A DNA stretch of 64,000 nt from the NCBI RefSeq assembly GCF_038397745.1, contig NZ_CP151636.1, forward strand, positions 1,550,001-1,614,000, read 5' to 3'. Both the position numbers and the translations under genes were made by a program. Shown here one piece after another: positions 33,417 through 42,760 of this stretch (position 1 is the first letter of the stretch; the number at the start of each line of letters is the position of its first letter). The DNA comes from Microbacterium sp. LWH11-1.2 (GTDB lineage: Bacteria > Actinomycetota > Actinomycetes > Actinomycetales > Microbacteriaceae). The notes beneath the pieces are model-generated. The model worked only from the letters and a program-made list of their open reading frames with translations, ran no database searches and was not told the DNA's origin.

Positions 33417-34106
33417 GTGCGAACCATCCGCGATCTCGACACCGTTGAACTCATCCTCGACGCGCAGGGTCTGCTCGACTCCATCAGGGGTCCGCAGCGC
33501 GTCGTGGATGCCGGCACTCTGCGCGCCCTGCAGCAATCGGGCAACTACGTCGTCGGCTTCTTCGACGGCGAGGGCGACGACGAGCGCATGGTCGGCGCGT
33601 CGATCGCGTTCTTCGGAGAGCCGGCACGCCGTGCGATGCACTCGCACATCACCGCGCTGCTGCCCGAGTACCGCGGCCGCGGGTGGGGCCGCGAGCTCAA
33701 GGAGCACCAGCGCCAGTGGGCGTTCTCGCGCGACGTCGGCCGCATCACCTGGACGTTCGACCCGCTCGTGGCGCGCAACGCGCACTTCTTCTTCTCGGTG
33801 CTGGGCGCCAGGGCCACCGGGTACTCGGTGAACCGCTACGGCATCTTCGGCGGCGGAGACGCCGGCGACGAGAGCGACCGGCTCGACGTCGAGTGGGCTC
33901 TCGCCGACATCGCGAAGCCCCCGGCATCCGACACGGTCGTCCAGACCCTCGAGATCCCCGCCGACATCGAGTCGCTGCGTGTCTCCGACCCCGACGCCGC
34001 CCACGAGTGGCGTATGCGCCTGCGTGGCGAGATGGAGGAGCTCCTCGGACGCGGCCTCCGGGTCGCCGGGTTCGACGTCGAGCGGGGCTACCTCTTCACG
34101 GAGTGA
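33417..34106 (+). CDS. GNAT-like predicted acetyltransferase (COG3375 type)
   Basis: 229 residues. The acetyl-CoA segment reads HSHITALLPEYRGRGWGREL and is followed by WTFDPLVARNAHFFFSVLGA, a pattern of a conserved group of uncharacterised acetyltransferase-like proteins. CAGACT ends 6 nt before the GTG. Substrate unknown. It follows the lactate oxidase by 48 bp with its own promoter. Confidence 0.75.
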   Translation: MRTIRDLDTVELILDAQGLLDSIRGPQRVVDAGTLRALQQSGNYVVGFFDGEGDDERMVGASIAFFGEPARRAMHSHITALLPEYRGRGWGRELKEHQRQWAFSRDVGRITWTFDPLVARNAHFFFSVLGARATGYSVNRYGIFGGGDAGDESDRLDVEWALADIAKPPASDTVVQTLEIPADIESLRVSDPDAAHEWRMRLRGEMEELLGRGLRVAGFDVERGYLFTE

Positions 34107-34115
34107 CGCCGGCCG

Positions 34116-35585
34116 TCACCGTACCCCGCGCATGAGCTTCAGCACGGGCTTGACCGAGAGCAGCAGTCCGATCCCGACGACGATCGCGATGGCGCCGAGG
34201 ATCGAGAAGAACGGCACCTCGTTCTCGGGGTCGTAGAAGGCCACGAGCTGCCCCGAGATCGCGGTGCCCAGCGCGACCGACAGGAAGAACAGCGCCACCA
34301 TCTGCGTCTGGAACACGGCCGGGGCGAGCTTCGTGCTCGCCGACAGCCCGACGGGCGACAGCAGCAGCTCGGCGACGGTGAACACGAACAGGATGCCCAC
34401 GATCGCCAGCACCGGCGTGGTGTTCTCCCCTCCGCCTGCGAACGGGAGGAACAGCAGGAACGCGGATCCCATGATGATCGCGGCGAGTCCGAACTTCACC
34501 GGGGTGGAGGGCTGGCGTCTGCCGAGTTTCGTCCAGAGGGCGGCGAAGACACCCGACAGGATGATGATGAAGACCGGGTTGATCGACTGCACCCACGAGA
34601 CCGGCATCTCCCAGCCGAAGAGCGAGCGGTCCAGGCGCTTGTCGGAGTAGATCGTCAGCACCGTGAACTGCTGCTGATACAGCGACCAGAACGCGACGCT
34701 GGTGATGAACAGCGGCAGGAAGCCCCACACGCGCGACCGCTCGGTCGCGTCGATGCGGGGACTGCGCAGGATCACCGTGAAGTAGGCGATCGCTGCGACG
34801 ACCGTGACGCCGATGACGATGGGGGCGAGGTTGTCGGCGCGGATGACTCCGAGCAGCACGAGCACCGCGATGAGCACGACGGCGGTGACCGCGATCACGA
34901 CGACCAGACGGTAGCGCGACGAGGGCAGCGGGTTCGGCACCACGCGTGCGGCTGCGGGCAGGGATCGGCGGCCGAACGAGTACTGCACCAGGCCGAGGGT
35001 CATTCCGACAGCCGCCAGACCGAAGCCCCAGTGGAAGCCCAGGGTCGACTGCAGGATGCCGGTCAGGATGGGGCCGAGGAAGCCGCCGAGGTTGATCCCG
35101 AGGTAGAAGAGCGAGAAGCCGGCGTCGCGCCGGGTGTCGTCCGGCGCGTAGAGCGTTCCGACGACCGAGGTCGCGTTCGCCTTGAGGCCACCCGATCCGA
35201 GCGCGACCAGGACGAGACCGACGCCCACGCCGAGCACGCCGGGGATGAGGGCCAGCGCGATGTGCCCCGCGACGATCACGATGGCGCTGACGAACAGGAC
35301 ACGCTCCGACCCGAACAGTCGGTCCGCGAGCCAGGCGCCGAGGATGGTGGCGAGGTAGACGGATCCGCCGTAGGCGCCGACGATGCCGCCCGCCACCGCC
35401 TCGGGGATCCCGAGCCCGCCCTGGGTGGCCGAGTAGTACAGGTAGATGAGCAGGATCCCCTGCATGCCGTAGAAGCTGAATCGCTCCCACATCTCCACGC
35501 CGAAGATGTGGACCAGCGACCACGGCTGTCCGAAGAATCGTGTGTCATCGTCGCGGGTCCGACCGGTCGGCTGCGCAGTGCTCAT
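34116..35585 (-). CDS. POT-family proton-dependent di/tripeptide transporter
   Basis: 489 residues, about fourteen membrane segments. The POT signature [19 protein letters not shown] is in the first helix (ExxERFxxxG), with [19 protein letters not shown] as the second. Imports short peptides with protons. The N-terminal cytoplasmic stretch is short and polar. It converges on the GNAT-like gene with a 9-bp gap and is divergent from glyS. Confidence 0.92.
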   Translation of the reverse strand: MSTAQPTGRTRDDDTRFFGQPWSLVHIFGVEMWERFSFYGMQGILLIYLYYSATQGGLGIPEAVAGGIVGAYGGSVYLATILGAWLADRLFGSERVLFVSAIVIVAGHIALALIPGVLGVGVGLVLVALGSGGLKANATSVVGTLYAPDDTRRDAGFSLFYLGINLGGFLGPILTGILQSTLGFHWGFGLAAVGMTLGLVQYSFGRRSLPAAARVVPNPLPSSRYRLVVVIAVTAVVLIAVLVLLGVIRADNLAPIVIGVTVVAAIAYFTVILRSPRIDATERSRVWGFLPLFITSVAFWSLYQQQFTVLTIYSDKRLDRSLFGWEMPVSWVQSINPVFIIILSGVFAALWTKLGRRQPSTPVKFGLAAIIMGSAFLLFLPFAGGGENTTPVLAIVGILFVFTVAELLLSPVGLSASTKLAPAVFQTQMVALFFLSVALGTAISGQLVAFYDPENEVPFFSILGAIAIVVGIGLLLSVKPVLKLMRGVR

Positions 35586-35597
35586 CCCACGACGGTA

Positions 35598-35619
35598 CCC
35601 TTCGGCAGGCTCAGTGACC
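35598..35619. repeat. dispersed 22-bp palindromic-type repeat, copy 1 (intergenic)
   Basis: The stretch beginning CCCTTCGGCAGGCTCAG is the inverse of the element at 41018-41039, differing at three of 22 positions. It lies in the POT/glyS divergent region, upstream of the glyS -10 hexamer TAGAAT (35635-35640). Similar short REP-like elements are recalled from other high-GC bacteria, but I could not check that here. Confidence 0.6.
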
Positions 35620-35690
35620 CCGTTTCGCGACGGATAGAATGGGGGTGCCCGTGCTCACGGGTTCTCCCGCTTCCGACCATTGGAGCCACC

Positions 35691-37076
35691 ATGGCCGAAC
35701 AGTCCCGCCTCGACAAGGTCATCGCCCTCGCCCGCCACCGCGGGTTCGTGTTCCAGGCCGGTGAGATCTACGGCGGTTCGCGTTCGGCATGGGACTACGG
35801 CCCCCTCGGCACCGAGCTCAAGGAGAACATCCGTCGGCAGTGGTGGCAGACGTTCGTGCGCGGCCGTGGCGACATGGTCGGCCTCGACTCCTCGATCATC
35901 CTCCCCAAGCGCGTGTGGGAGGCATCGGGTCACGTCGCGACCTTCACCGACCCGCTGGTCGAGTGCCTGCAGTGCCACAAGCGCTTCCGTGCCGACAACC
36001 TCATCGAGGACTTCGAGGCGCGCAAGGGCCGCAAGGCCGAGAACGGCCTCGCCGACATCCCCTGCCCCAACTGCGGCACCAAGGGCCAGTACACCGAGCC
36101 GAAGGCGTTCTCCGGCCTGGTGAAGACGTACCTCGGCGTCGTCGACGACGAGTCGGGCCTCTACTACCTGCGCCCCGAGACGGCGCAGGGCATCTTCGTG
36201 AACTTCTCGAACGTGCTCACCGCGAGCCGCAAGAAGCCGCCGTTCGGCATCGGCCAGGTCGGCAAGGCGTTCCGCAACGAGATCACCCCGGGTAACTTCA
36301 TCTTCCGCACCCGCGAGTTCGAGCAGATGGAGATCGAGTTCTTCACGCCGCCCGCCGAGGCGCCGCAGTGGTTCGAGCACTGGGTGGAGGCGTGCTGGAA
36401 CTGGTTCATCGATCTCGGCATCGACCCCGAGAACATGCGTCAGTTCGACGTGCCGGAAGACGATCGCGCGCACTACTCCGCCGGCACCATCGACGTCGAG
36501 TACAAGTTCGGCTTCGCGGGCAAGGAGTGGGGCGAGCTCATGGGCGTCGCCAACCGCACCGACTACGACCTGTCGAGCCACAGCGAGGCATCCGGCCAGA
36601 GCCTGACGTACTTCGACCAGGCCACGGGCGAGCGCTACACCCCCTACGTGATCGAGCCGTCGTTCGGTCTCACCCGCGCCATGATGGCGTTCCTCGTCGA
36701 CGCGTATCGCGAGGAGGAGGTCCCGAACGCCAAGGGCGGCTCCGACGTGCGCACGGTGCTGAAGCTCGACCCGCGTCTCGCCCCGGTCAAGGCCGCAGTG
36801 CTGCCGCTGTCGCGCAACGAGCGGCTCTCGCCCCTCGCCCGCGAGGTCGCCGACACGCTCCGGAGCTCCTGGGCGGTCGACTTCGACGACGCCGGCGCGA
36901 TCGGCCGGCGCTACCGTCGCCAGGACGAGATCGGCACCCCGTTCTGCGTCACGGTCGACTTCGACTCGCTCGACGACCGTGCTGTCACCGTGCGCGACCG
37001 CGACACGATGGCGCAGGAGCGCGTCTCGATCGACGGCCTGCACGCCTACCTCGCGGAGCGTCTCAAGGGCGCCTGA
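35691..37076 (+). CDS. glyS: glycyl-tRNA synthetase, homodimeric class II
   Basis: Charges tRNA-Gly. 461 residues: catalytic domain starting [20 protein letters not shown], a zinc insertion with two CxxC pairs (CLQCHKRF and CPNCGTKG), motif 2 [20 protein letters not shown], motif 3 region [13 protein letters not shown], and the C-terminal anticodon-binding domain. ATG at 35691 has GGAG 8 nt upstream. The -10 hexamer TAGAAT at 35635-35640 gives a leader of about 45 nt that contains a small hairpin (35648-35661); I see no T-box. Confidence 0.96.
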   Translation: MAEQSRLDKVIALARHRGFVFQAGEIYGGSRSAWDYGPLGTELKENIRRQWWQTFVRGRGDMVGLDSSIILPKRVWEASGHVATFTDPLVECLQCHKRFRADNLIEDFEARKGRKAENGLADIPCPNCGTKGQYTEPKAFSGLVKTYLGVVDDESGLYYLRPETAQGIFVNFSNVLTASRKKPPFGIGQVGKAFRNEITPGNFIFRTREFEQMEIEFFTPPAEAPQWFEHWVEACWNWFIDLGIDPENMRQFDVPEDDRAHYSAGTIDVEYKFGFAGKEWGELMGVANRTDYDLSSHSEASGQSLTYFDQATGERYTPYVIEPSFGLTRAMMAFLVDAYREEEVPNAKGGSDVRTVLKLDPRLAPVKAAVLPLSRNERLSPLAREVADTLRSSWAVDFDDAGAIGRRYRRQDEIGTPFCVTVDFDSLDDRAVTVRDRDTMAQERVSIDGLHAYLAERLKGA

Positions 37077-37108
37077 GCGCCCGGCCTCACCGCCGCTATG
37101 CTGACGGC

Positions 37109-37591
37109 ATGATCGAGGAGTGGAGCGAGTTCAACGTGGCCATGGCCGGGGCCACCGCCGCTCTGGTCGGCCTCGTGATCGTCGCATCCAGCGTGAACAT
37201 CGGCGAGATCATCAAGTCGCGCACGCTCACGGCGCGGCTGCTGGCCGGGATCGCGGCGCTCGTGCTCGCCCTCGCGGTGTCGGCGATCAGCCTCGTGCCC
37301 GGGATCGACCGCGTCTGGTTCGGAGTGGTGACCGTCTTCGCGTCGCTCCTGGCGGCGATCTTCCAGGTGCACGCGACGCGGCTCATCGCGACCGACCCCG
37401 ACCCCGCCGACCGGGCGCGACCGCTCAAGTACATCGTGGGCTTCCTCCCGCTCCTCGCCTACCTCGTCGCCGGCGTGCTCGTCCTGATCGGGCATCCGGC
37501 GGGCCTCTATCTCGCCGCGGCCGGATGCCTGCTGGCGATCGTGTCCGCGATCGTGGTGTCGTGGGTCGCGCTGGTCGAAGTGCTGCGCTGA
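37109..37591 (+). CDS. integral membrane protein
   Basis: 160 residues with four or five membrane helices (AMAGATAALVGLVIVASS, LAGIAALVLALAVSAISLV, WFGVVTVFASLLAAIF, YIVGFLPLLAYLVAGVLVLI). A conserved-looking N-terminal EEWSEFNVAMAGA precedes the first helix. Family unrecognised. TATGCT ends 6 nt before the ATG at 37109. Confidence 0.72.
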   Translation: MIEEWSEFNVAMAGATAALVGLVIVASSVNIGEIIKSRTLTARLLAGIAALVLALAVSAISLVPGIDRVWFGVVTVFASLLAAIFQVHATRLIATDPDPADRARPLKYIVGFLPLLAYLVAGVLVLIGHPAGLYLAAAGCLLAIVSAIVVSWVALVEVLR

Positions 37592-37603
37592 GCGGATGCC
37601 GGC

Positions 37604-38569
37604 TCAGGAGGCCGGGGACCCGGCGACCGCCCGCGCATAGCGCTCCGAGAGCACCTGCAGGCGGGGGATGAGCTCCGGGGGCGATTCCACCGTGAAGTCC
37701 ATCATCAGCATCCCGATGTAGGCGGCGACCGTGTCGAGGCTGTCGGCGCCGGTCACCAGCACGCAGTGGTCCTCGTCGATCGGCTCGACGGCGCCGACCG
37801 CCGGATGGATGCGGTCGAGCACCTGCTGCGTCGGCGCATCGATGAGCAGACGCGCGTGCACGTTCCAGCCGCTCTCGGCGATCGTGCGCATCATGAACGC
37901 GGTGTAGTCACCACCGGGCAGCGGCTGCGGGTCGAAGCGCCGTCGCGTCGGCATCCGCAGCTCCATCCAGTCGACGCGGTACGTGTGCCATCCGCCGCTC
38001 TGCGGGTCTCGTCCGACCAGGTACCACCGGCGATGCCAGGTGAGCAGTCGGTAGGGCTCCACCAGCACGGGCGCTTCCTGGTAATCGAACCGCAGCCACT
38101 CCTCGTTGCGGATCGCGCCCGCGATCTCGCGCAGGACGGTCGCGTCGACCACGGGGTCGGGTGCGTCGGTGTCGTTGTTCTCGGGCGCACGGTCGATCGT
38201 CGTCTTCAGTGCATCGACCACTGGGCGCAGGTGCGACGGCAGCACCTGCTCGAGCTTGGCGAGGGCCCGCGCGCCGGACTCCTCGACGCCGGCGATGCCC
38301 GCCGCGGCGCGCAGCCCCACCGTGACAGCCACGGCCTCCTCGTCGTCGAGCAGAAGAGGGGGAAGCTTGCCGCCGGAGCCGAGGCGGTAGCCGCCGACGG
38401 CTCCGCGTGTCGCGTCGACCGGATAGCCGAGTTCCCGCAGACGATCGACGTCGTGGCGGATCGTGCGCGAGGAGACTCCCAGGCGCTCGGCCAGGTCTCG
38501 GCCGGAGCGCTCCGGGCCCGTCTGCAGCAGCGAGAGGAGGGCCAGGAGCCGGGCGGTGGGATCGGCCAT
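37604..38569 (-). CDS. WYL-domain transcriptional regulator
   Basis: 321 residues: an N-terminal DeoR/HTH_11 winged helix (ERSGRDLAERLGVSSRTIRH) and a WYL domain (residues about 140-215) that binds a small effector or nucleic-acid-related ligand. The end carries the WCX extension. AAGGGA lies upstream of the ATG. It is divergent from the epoxide hydrolase across 69 bp that contain a nested palindrome (38596-38618), so regulation of that gene is likely. Confidence 0.87.
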   Translation of the reverse strand: MADPTARLLALLSLLQTGPERSGRDLAERLGVSSRTIRHDVDRLRELGYPVDATRGAVGGYRLGSGGKLPPLLLDDEEAVAVTVGLRAAAGIAGVEESGARALAKLEQVLPSHLRPVVDALKTTIDRAPENNDTDAPDPVVDATVLREIAGAIRNEEWLRFDYQEAPVLVEPYRLLTWHRRWYLVGRDPQSGGWHTYRVDWMELRMPTRRRFDPQPLPGGDYTAFMMRTIAESGWNVHARLLIDAPTQQVLDRIHPAVGAVEPIDEDHCVLVTGADSLDTVAAYIGMLMMDFTVESPPELIPRLQVLSERYARAVAGSPAS

Positions 38570-38595
38570 GAGAATCCCTTCGAGGAAGTTCTTTT

Positions 38596-38618
38596 ATTAG
38601 GAACATATCCTACCTAAT
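38596..38618. promoter_or_regulatory. candidate WYL-regulator operator, nested inverted repeats
   Basis: Outer arms ATTAGG (38596-38601) and CCTAAT (38613-38618) are perfectly complementary with 11 bp between; an inner pair AGGA/TCCT lies at 38599-38611. It sits centrally in the divergent promoter region and overlaps -10-like TATCCT and, on the other strand, TAGGAT. Confidence 0.5.
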
Positions 38619-38638
38619 GAGGAAATATCGTCGAAGAC

Positions 38639-39790
38639 ATGAACAACACAACCGCTCCCCTCAGCATCCGCCCGTTCACCGTCTCGGTCTCCGCCGCCGA
38701 GATCGCCGATCTGCAGGATCGTCTCGCCCGCACCCGGCTGCCCCAGCCCTCTCCCACCGACGACTGGGATGCCGGCACCCCCAACTCCTACCTCCGTGAG
38801 GCCATCGAAGCATGGCGCTCGTTCGACTGGGCCGCCGCCCAGGAGCGGATCAACGCCGTCCCGCACTTCACCACCGAGATCGACGGACAGACGATCCACT
38901 TCATCCACGTCCGCTCCGCTCACGAGGGTGCGACGCCGCTCCTGCTCGCCCACACGTACCCCGGCTCGGCCGTCGACTATCTCGACGTGATCGACCGGCT
39001 CGTCGACCCGGTGGCGCACGGCGGCCGCGCCGAGGACGCCTTCGACGTCGTGATCCCGGATGCTCCCGGCTACGGCTTCTCGCAGCCGCTGGCCTCCGCC
39101 GGCTGGACCACGGCGAAGGTCGCCGCGGCCTACGACCAGCTGATGCGCGGCCTCGGCTACGACAGCTACGGCATCCACGGCTCCGACAACGGCGCGATGG
39201 TCGCGCGTGAGCTCGGGCTGCTCAACCCCGAGGGATTCCTCGGCCTGCACGTGCTGCAGCTGTTCTCGTTCCCGTCGGGCGACCCGTCCGAGTTCGAGCG
39301 GCTGGAGCCGCAGGACTACGCCGGCCTGGAGCACATGCAGTGGTTCCAGTCCGTCGGCGGGTACAACACGATGAACTCCTCGCGGCCTCAGACCGTCTCG
39401 GTGGGCATCAGCGACTCCCCGATCGGGCTGCTCTCCTACAGCGAGCTGTTCAACTCGTTCGGCAACGGCACCTCGCTCGTGACGCTCGAGCAGATCCTGC
39501 TCGAGGTCAGTGTGAACTGGTTCGCCAACGCGGCCTCCGGCATGAGCCGCAGCTATCTGGAGAACGCCCGCGCCGACGGCGGGGAGGACGCGGCGCCGCA
39601 GATCAACGCCGCGCCGACCGGGGTCGCGGTGTTCAAGGACGACTTCCAGACGATCCGGGTCTTCGCCGAGCGCGACAACTCGAACATCGTGCACTGGAGC
39701 CGCTTCGACGAGGGCGGCCACTTCGCGGCCCTCGAGCGTCCGGATCTCGTCGCCGGCGACATCCGCGCGTTCTTCGCCGGGCTGCGCTGA
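38639..39790 (+). CDS. epoxide hydrolase-like alpha/beta hydrolase (EHN domain)
   Basis: 383 residues. The N-terminal EHN domain (IRPFTVSVSAAEIADLQDRL) is typical of microsomal-type epoxide hydrolases. Nucleophile Asp is in HGSDNGAMVARELG, where the common motif is GGDWG; the catalytic His is in DEGGHFAALE. The oxyanion motif HGxP is HTYP here. These changes fit a divergent member that may open epoxides or related substrates. Divergent WYL regulator suggests inducible expression. Confidence 0.83.
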   Translation: MNNTTAPLSIRPFTVSVSAAEIADLQDRLARTRLPQPSPTDDWDAGTPNSYLREAIEAWRSFDWAAAQERINAVPHFTTEIDGQTIHFIHVRSAHEGATPLLLAHTYPGSAVDYLDVIDRLVDPVAHGGRAEDAFDVVIPDAPGYGFSQPLASAGWTTAKVAAAYDQLMRGLGYDSYGIHGSDNGAMVARELGLLNPEGFLGLHVLQLFSFPSGDPSEFERLEPQDYAGLEHMQWFQSVGGYNTMNSSRPQTVSVGISDSPIGLLSYSELFNSFGNGTSLVTLEQILLEVSVNWFANAASGMSRSYLENARADGGEDAAPQINAAPTGVAVFKDDFQTIRVFAERDNSNIVHWSRFDEGGHFAALERPDLVAGDIRAFFAGLR

Positions 39791-39802
39791 GCGCGACCGC
39801 CC

Positions 39803-39842
39803 CGAGACCCCGCCCCGCTGATCTCAGCCGGGCGGGGTCTCG
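39803..39842. terminator. bidirectional terminator-like hairpin between convergent genes
   Basis: A 13-bp perfect stem (39803-39815 CGAGACCCCGCCC with 39830-39842) around a 14-nt loop. It lies between the epoxide hydrolase and the opposite-strand GNAT gene, whose stop codon falls in the loop and whose last codons form one arm. No long U-run, as usual for high-GC actinobacteria. Confidence 0.7.
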
Positions 39843-40324
39843 TCGTGCAGGTCGAGCCACATGATGCGCAGGCCCACATCGCCTTCGATCGGATGCCGGA
39901 ATGCACCGGGTGCGATGCCGATCGTGCGGAAGCCGAGATCCTCGTACAGGTGGACGGCGGACGCGTTCGTCTCGACCACCGCGTTGAACTGCACTGCCGC
40001 GAAGCCCTCGCGCCGCGCCCAGCCGATCATGTCCTCCACGAGGGTCCGTCCCACGCGACGCCCCCTCGCGGCGACGTCCACCATGAAGCTCGCGGATGCC
40101 ACATGCGACCCCGGCCCCGGACGATTGGGGTACATGTTCGCCGTGCCGAGCACCCGCTCGCCGGACACCGCGACGACGGTCCGCGCCGGAGCGCCCAGCA
40201 TCCACATGCGGTGTGCGTCGGCCTCGCCCATGCCGGGGTCGTAGGCGAAGGTCGTCTGCTCGCGGATGACCTCGCGGACGATCGTCCAGATCTGCGGCCA
40301 GTCGTCACCGGTGGCTTCGCGCAC
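39824..40324 (-). CDS. GNAT-family N-acetyltransferase
   Basis: 166 residues. Acetyl-CoA site SASFMVDVAARGRRVGRTLVEDMIG, then QFNAVVETNASAVHLYEDLGFRTIG, the pattern of phosphinothricin/aminoacyl-type acetyltransferases. The start is uncertain: GTG at 40324 gives MREATGDDW; a CTG at 40339 overlapping the preceding stop would add five residues. Overlaps the DUF1801 gene, so translational coupling is likely. Confidence 0.78.
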   Translation of the reverse strand: MREATGDDWPQIWTIVREVIREQTTFAYDPGMGEADAHRMWMLGAPARTVVAVSGERVLGTANMYPNRPGPGSHVASASFMVDVAARGRRVGRTLVEDMIGWARREGFAAVQFNAVVETNASAVHLYEDLGFRTIGIAPGAFRHPIEGDVGLRIMWLDLHDETPPG

Positions 40325-40335
40325 CGTGACGGCGC

Positions 40336-40761
40336 TCAGCTCGTGACCTCGATCCGCACCTCGTCGGTGCCGCCGGATTCCGCCCACGCGAGCGAGCGTT
40401 CGAGGATGCCGCGGAGCACGTCGAGGTCGATCTGCTCGAGGTCCTTGATGTAGACGCAGCTGACACCGGTCGTGTGCGGCCCGAGCTGCGCGAGCGCCTC
40501 GGCGTGGGCGTCTGTGCCGTCGAGCAGGTAGATCGTCGTGGATGTCTTGCGCGGAGCGAAGCCGAGGAGTCCGGTGTCGCCCTGTGTGCCGGTCGGGTAG
40601 CGGTAGTGGCACGAGCCGAAGCCGATGATCGTGCCCCAGGTCGCCGGCTCGCGGCCCGAGATCTCCTGCATGAGCGCGGTCAGCGTCTCGGCATCGCGCC
40701 GGCGGATCGCGGGGGTCGCGCGGGCGATGAGCCCGGCGACGTCGTTCCCGGTCGGCTCCAT
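40336..40761 (-). CDS. DUF1801 protein
   Basis: 141 residues of the YdhG-like DUF1801 fold: WGTIIGFGSCHYRYPTGTQG in the core and GVSCVYIKDLEQIDLDVLRG in the C-terminal half. Function unknown in the family. Its ATG starts one base after the stop of the HhH-GPD gene, and its stop meets the GNAT gene, so three genes run together leftward. Confidence 0.8.
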   Translation of the reverse strand: MEPTGNDVAGLIARATPAIRRRDAETLTALMQEISGREPATWGTIIGFGSCHYRYPTGTQGDTGLLGFAPRKTSTTIYLLDGTDAHAEALAQLGPHTTGVSCVYIKDLEQIDLDVLRGILERSLAWAESGGTDEVRIEVTS

Positions 40762-40762
40762 G

Positions 40763-41356
40763 TCAGGCCTTCGCTTCCTTCGCCGCGAGTTTCATCGCCT
40801 TCTTGTGCTCGCGCACCTTCGTCAGCGACTCGGGCGAGACGATGTCGGCGACGCTGCGGTACGAGCCCTCCTCGCCGTAGACGCCGGCGGCCTCGCGCCA
40901 GCCCGCGCCGGTGAAGCCGTACTGCTTGCCGAGCAGCGCCAGGAAGATCTTCGCCTTCTGCTCGCCGAAGCCGGGGAGGGACTTGAGGCGCTTGAGGACC
41001 TCGGCGCCAGACGGCTGGGTCCCTGAGCCCGTCGAAGGGCGCGTCCAGAGTGCGCTGGCATCCCCGCCCCAGTCGTCGACGAGCGTCTGGCACAGCGTCT
41101 GCACGCGCGTCGCCATCGATCCGGGGAAACGATGCACGGCGGGAGTCTGCTGGAAGGCCTCGAGGAACTCGTCCGGTGCCATGCCGGCGATGGCGGCGGC
41201 ATCCGTCGCTCCGGTGCGCTGCTCGATCTTGAGCGGACCGGCGAACGCGGTCTCCATCGGGACCTGCTGGTCCAGCAGCATCCCGACAAGCAGAGCCAGC
41301 GGGTTATCGGTCAGCAGCTCGTCGGCGGCGGTGTCTCCGGTGATGTGAAGGGCCAT
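40763..41356 (-). CDS. HhH-GPD-type DNA glycosylase-like protein
   Basis: 197 residues. The helix-hairpin-helix block is [20 protein letters not shown]; the N-terminal part ([20 protein letters not shown]) belongs to a HhH-GPD group common in actinobacteria. The catalytic Asp of bona fide glycosylases is not obvious, so activity is uncertain. Residues RPSTGSGT in the linker before the hairpin are encoded by a copy of the dispersed repeat seen at 35598, an apparent in-frame insertion. GAGACT ends 6 nt before the ATG. Confidence 0.78.
   Translation of the reverse strand: MALHITGDTAADELLTDNPLALLVGMLLDQQVPMETAFAGPLKIEQRTGATDAAAIAGMAPDEFLEAFQQTPAVHRFPGSMATRVQTLCQTLVDDWGGDASALWTRPSTGSGTQPSGAEVLKRLKSLPGFGEQKAKIFLALLGKQYGFTGAGWREAAGVYGEEGSYRSVADIVSPESLTKVREHKKAMKLAAKEAKA
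41018..41039. repeat. dispersed 22-bp repeat, copy 2, inside a coding sequence
   Basis: Inverse of the element at 35598-35619, three mismatches in 22 (GTCCCTGAGCCCGTCGAAG is shown in part). It lies within the HhH-GPD gene and is translated as part of a Ser/Thr/Gly/Pro linker, keeping the frame. Confidence 0.65.
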
Positions 41357-41383
41357 GCCTCCAGTCTCCCACCGAGTCCGGCG

Positions 41384-42688
41384 TCACGCGATCGAGGACT
41401 CGGGCCCCTGCTCGGCGGCCGGCTCGACGGGGTCGATGCCGTAGAGCGCGCCGAGCGCCGCGGCGAAGTCGTCCGCGCGCCCGGCGGCGGCCAACTCGTG
41501 CGCGCGCGTGGTCGGCGTGTGCAGGAGGACGCCGGTGAGGTGGCGGAGCGCCTGCTCCACACGGCCGTCCTCGTCGCCGCGGGCGCGAGCGCGGGCGATC
41601 TCGGACTCGAGGAGAGAGAACATGTGCGTGCGCAGGGCGACGACCGACGGGGTGACGCTCTGCCGGGCGCCGACGACGTGGAACGTGTCGGCGGCCTCGC
41701 GCACCACGCTGCGCGCGGCATCCGTCGCCTGCAGCTCTTCGAGCGGGGCGTGCAGACGGATGGTCTCGAGGTCGAGCAGTGCCACGCCGTCGAGAGTGCC
41801 GACGGCAGGGTCGACGTTGCGCGGCATGCCGAGGTCGACGACGAGCTGGGTGTGCGGGCCCACGGGGCATCCCGTGGCGGCGACGCCGACCGGGTGCTGC
41901 AGATGCTCCGGGCCGAGCACGGGCTCTGTCGCGGTCGTGCAGGTGATCAACAGGCTCGAGTGCGCGGCGGTGCGGGCGTACTCGGCGGCGGAGATAGGGC
42001 GGATGCCGTGCTTCGCGGCGAACACCTCGGCGCGGCCGGAAGGCGAGTACACCGAGATGTCGACGGCGCCGCGTTCGCGCAGCGTGGCGAGGGTGACGGC
42101 GGCGTAGGCGCCTGTTCCGACGAGCAGCACGCGCTCAGCGGACCAGTCGGCGATGCGGCTGTCGGCGAGCTCGAGGGCGAGGCGCACGAGGGAGCGGCCG
42201 GCGCGGCCGAGGGCGGTGACGTTCTTGACCTTGCGCTGCGCCTGGCTCGCGCGCTGGAACAGCCGTTCGAGCTCGGGGGAGGTGGTGCCGTCCTTGCGTG
42301 CGGACTTCAGTGCGCGGCGCACCTGGCCGGCGATCTCGCCCTCGCCGGAGACCACGGATTCGAGACCGGATGCCACGGAGAACAGGTGCTCGGCGACGCG
42401 GCGACCGGAGTGCACGGCATAGGCGCCGTCGAACTCGGCGGCTGCGACACCGGTCGTGGCCTCGACCGCCTCGAGCACGGCCTCGACGCCGATCGCGCCG
42501 GCAGCCGTGACAGGCTCGTCCATCTCGACGTACGCCTCGAAACGATTGCAGGTCGCCAGAACGACCGCACCCTGCACGCACGGTGTCATGTCCACGAGGG
42601 TGGAGGCGACGTCGTCGGGGGTGCGGCTCAGGCGTTCGAGCAATTCGAAGGAGGCGGTCTTGTGACTCGCCGTCACACACAGCAGCAC
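41384..42688 (-). CDS. hemA: glutamyl-tRNA reductase
   Basis: First committed enzyme of C5 heme synthesis: reduces Glu-tRNA to glutamate-1-semialdehyde with NADPH. 434 residues; active-site Cys47 in [28 protein letters not shown] block, the NADPH-binding [13 protein letters not shown] and the C-terminal dimerisation helices. Its partner HemL is encoded at 51923. TAGAAT ends 6 nt before the GTG start (leaderless). Divergent from hemE with a 72-bp gap. Confidence 0.95.
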   Translation of the reverse strand: MLLCVTASHKTASFELLERLSRTPDDVASTLVDMTPCVQGAVVLATCNRFEAYVEMDEPVTAAGAIGVEAVLEAVEATTGVAAAEFDGAYAVHSGRRVAEHLFSVASGLESVVSGEGEIAGQVRRALKSARKDGTTSPELERLFQRASQAQRKVKNVTALGRAGRSLVRLALELADSRIADWSAERVLLVGTGAYAAVTLATLRERGAVDISVYSPSGRAEVFAAKHGIRPISAAEYARTAAHSSLLITCTTATEPVLGPEHLQHPVGVAATGCPVGPHTQLVVDLGMPRNVDPAVGTLDGVALLDLETIRLHAPLEELQATDAARSVVREAADTFHVVGARQSVTPSVVALRTHMFSLLESEIARARARGDEDGRVEQALRHLTGVLLHTPTTRAHELAAAGRADDFAAALGALYGIDPVEPAAEQGPESSIA

Positions 42689-42760
42689 CCGACGATTCTA
42701 CCTGAGCGCACGGCCCGGGGTCTCCGCGGACTCATAACGACCGGATGGGAGGATGGAGGC

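Noticed and set aside
35641..35690. Possible T-box or riboswitch in the glyS leader
   Set aside because: The leader is only about 45 nt and contains one 5-bp hairpin; there is no room for T-box stems or specifier loop.
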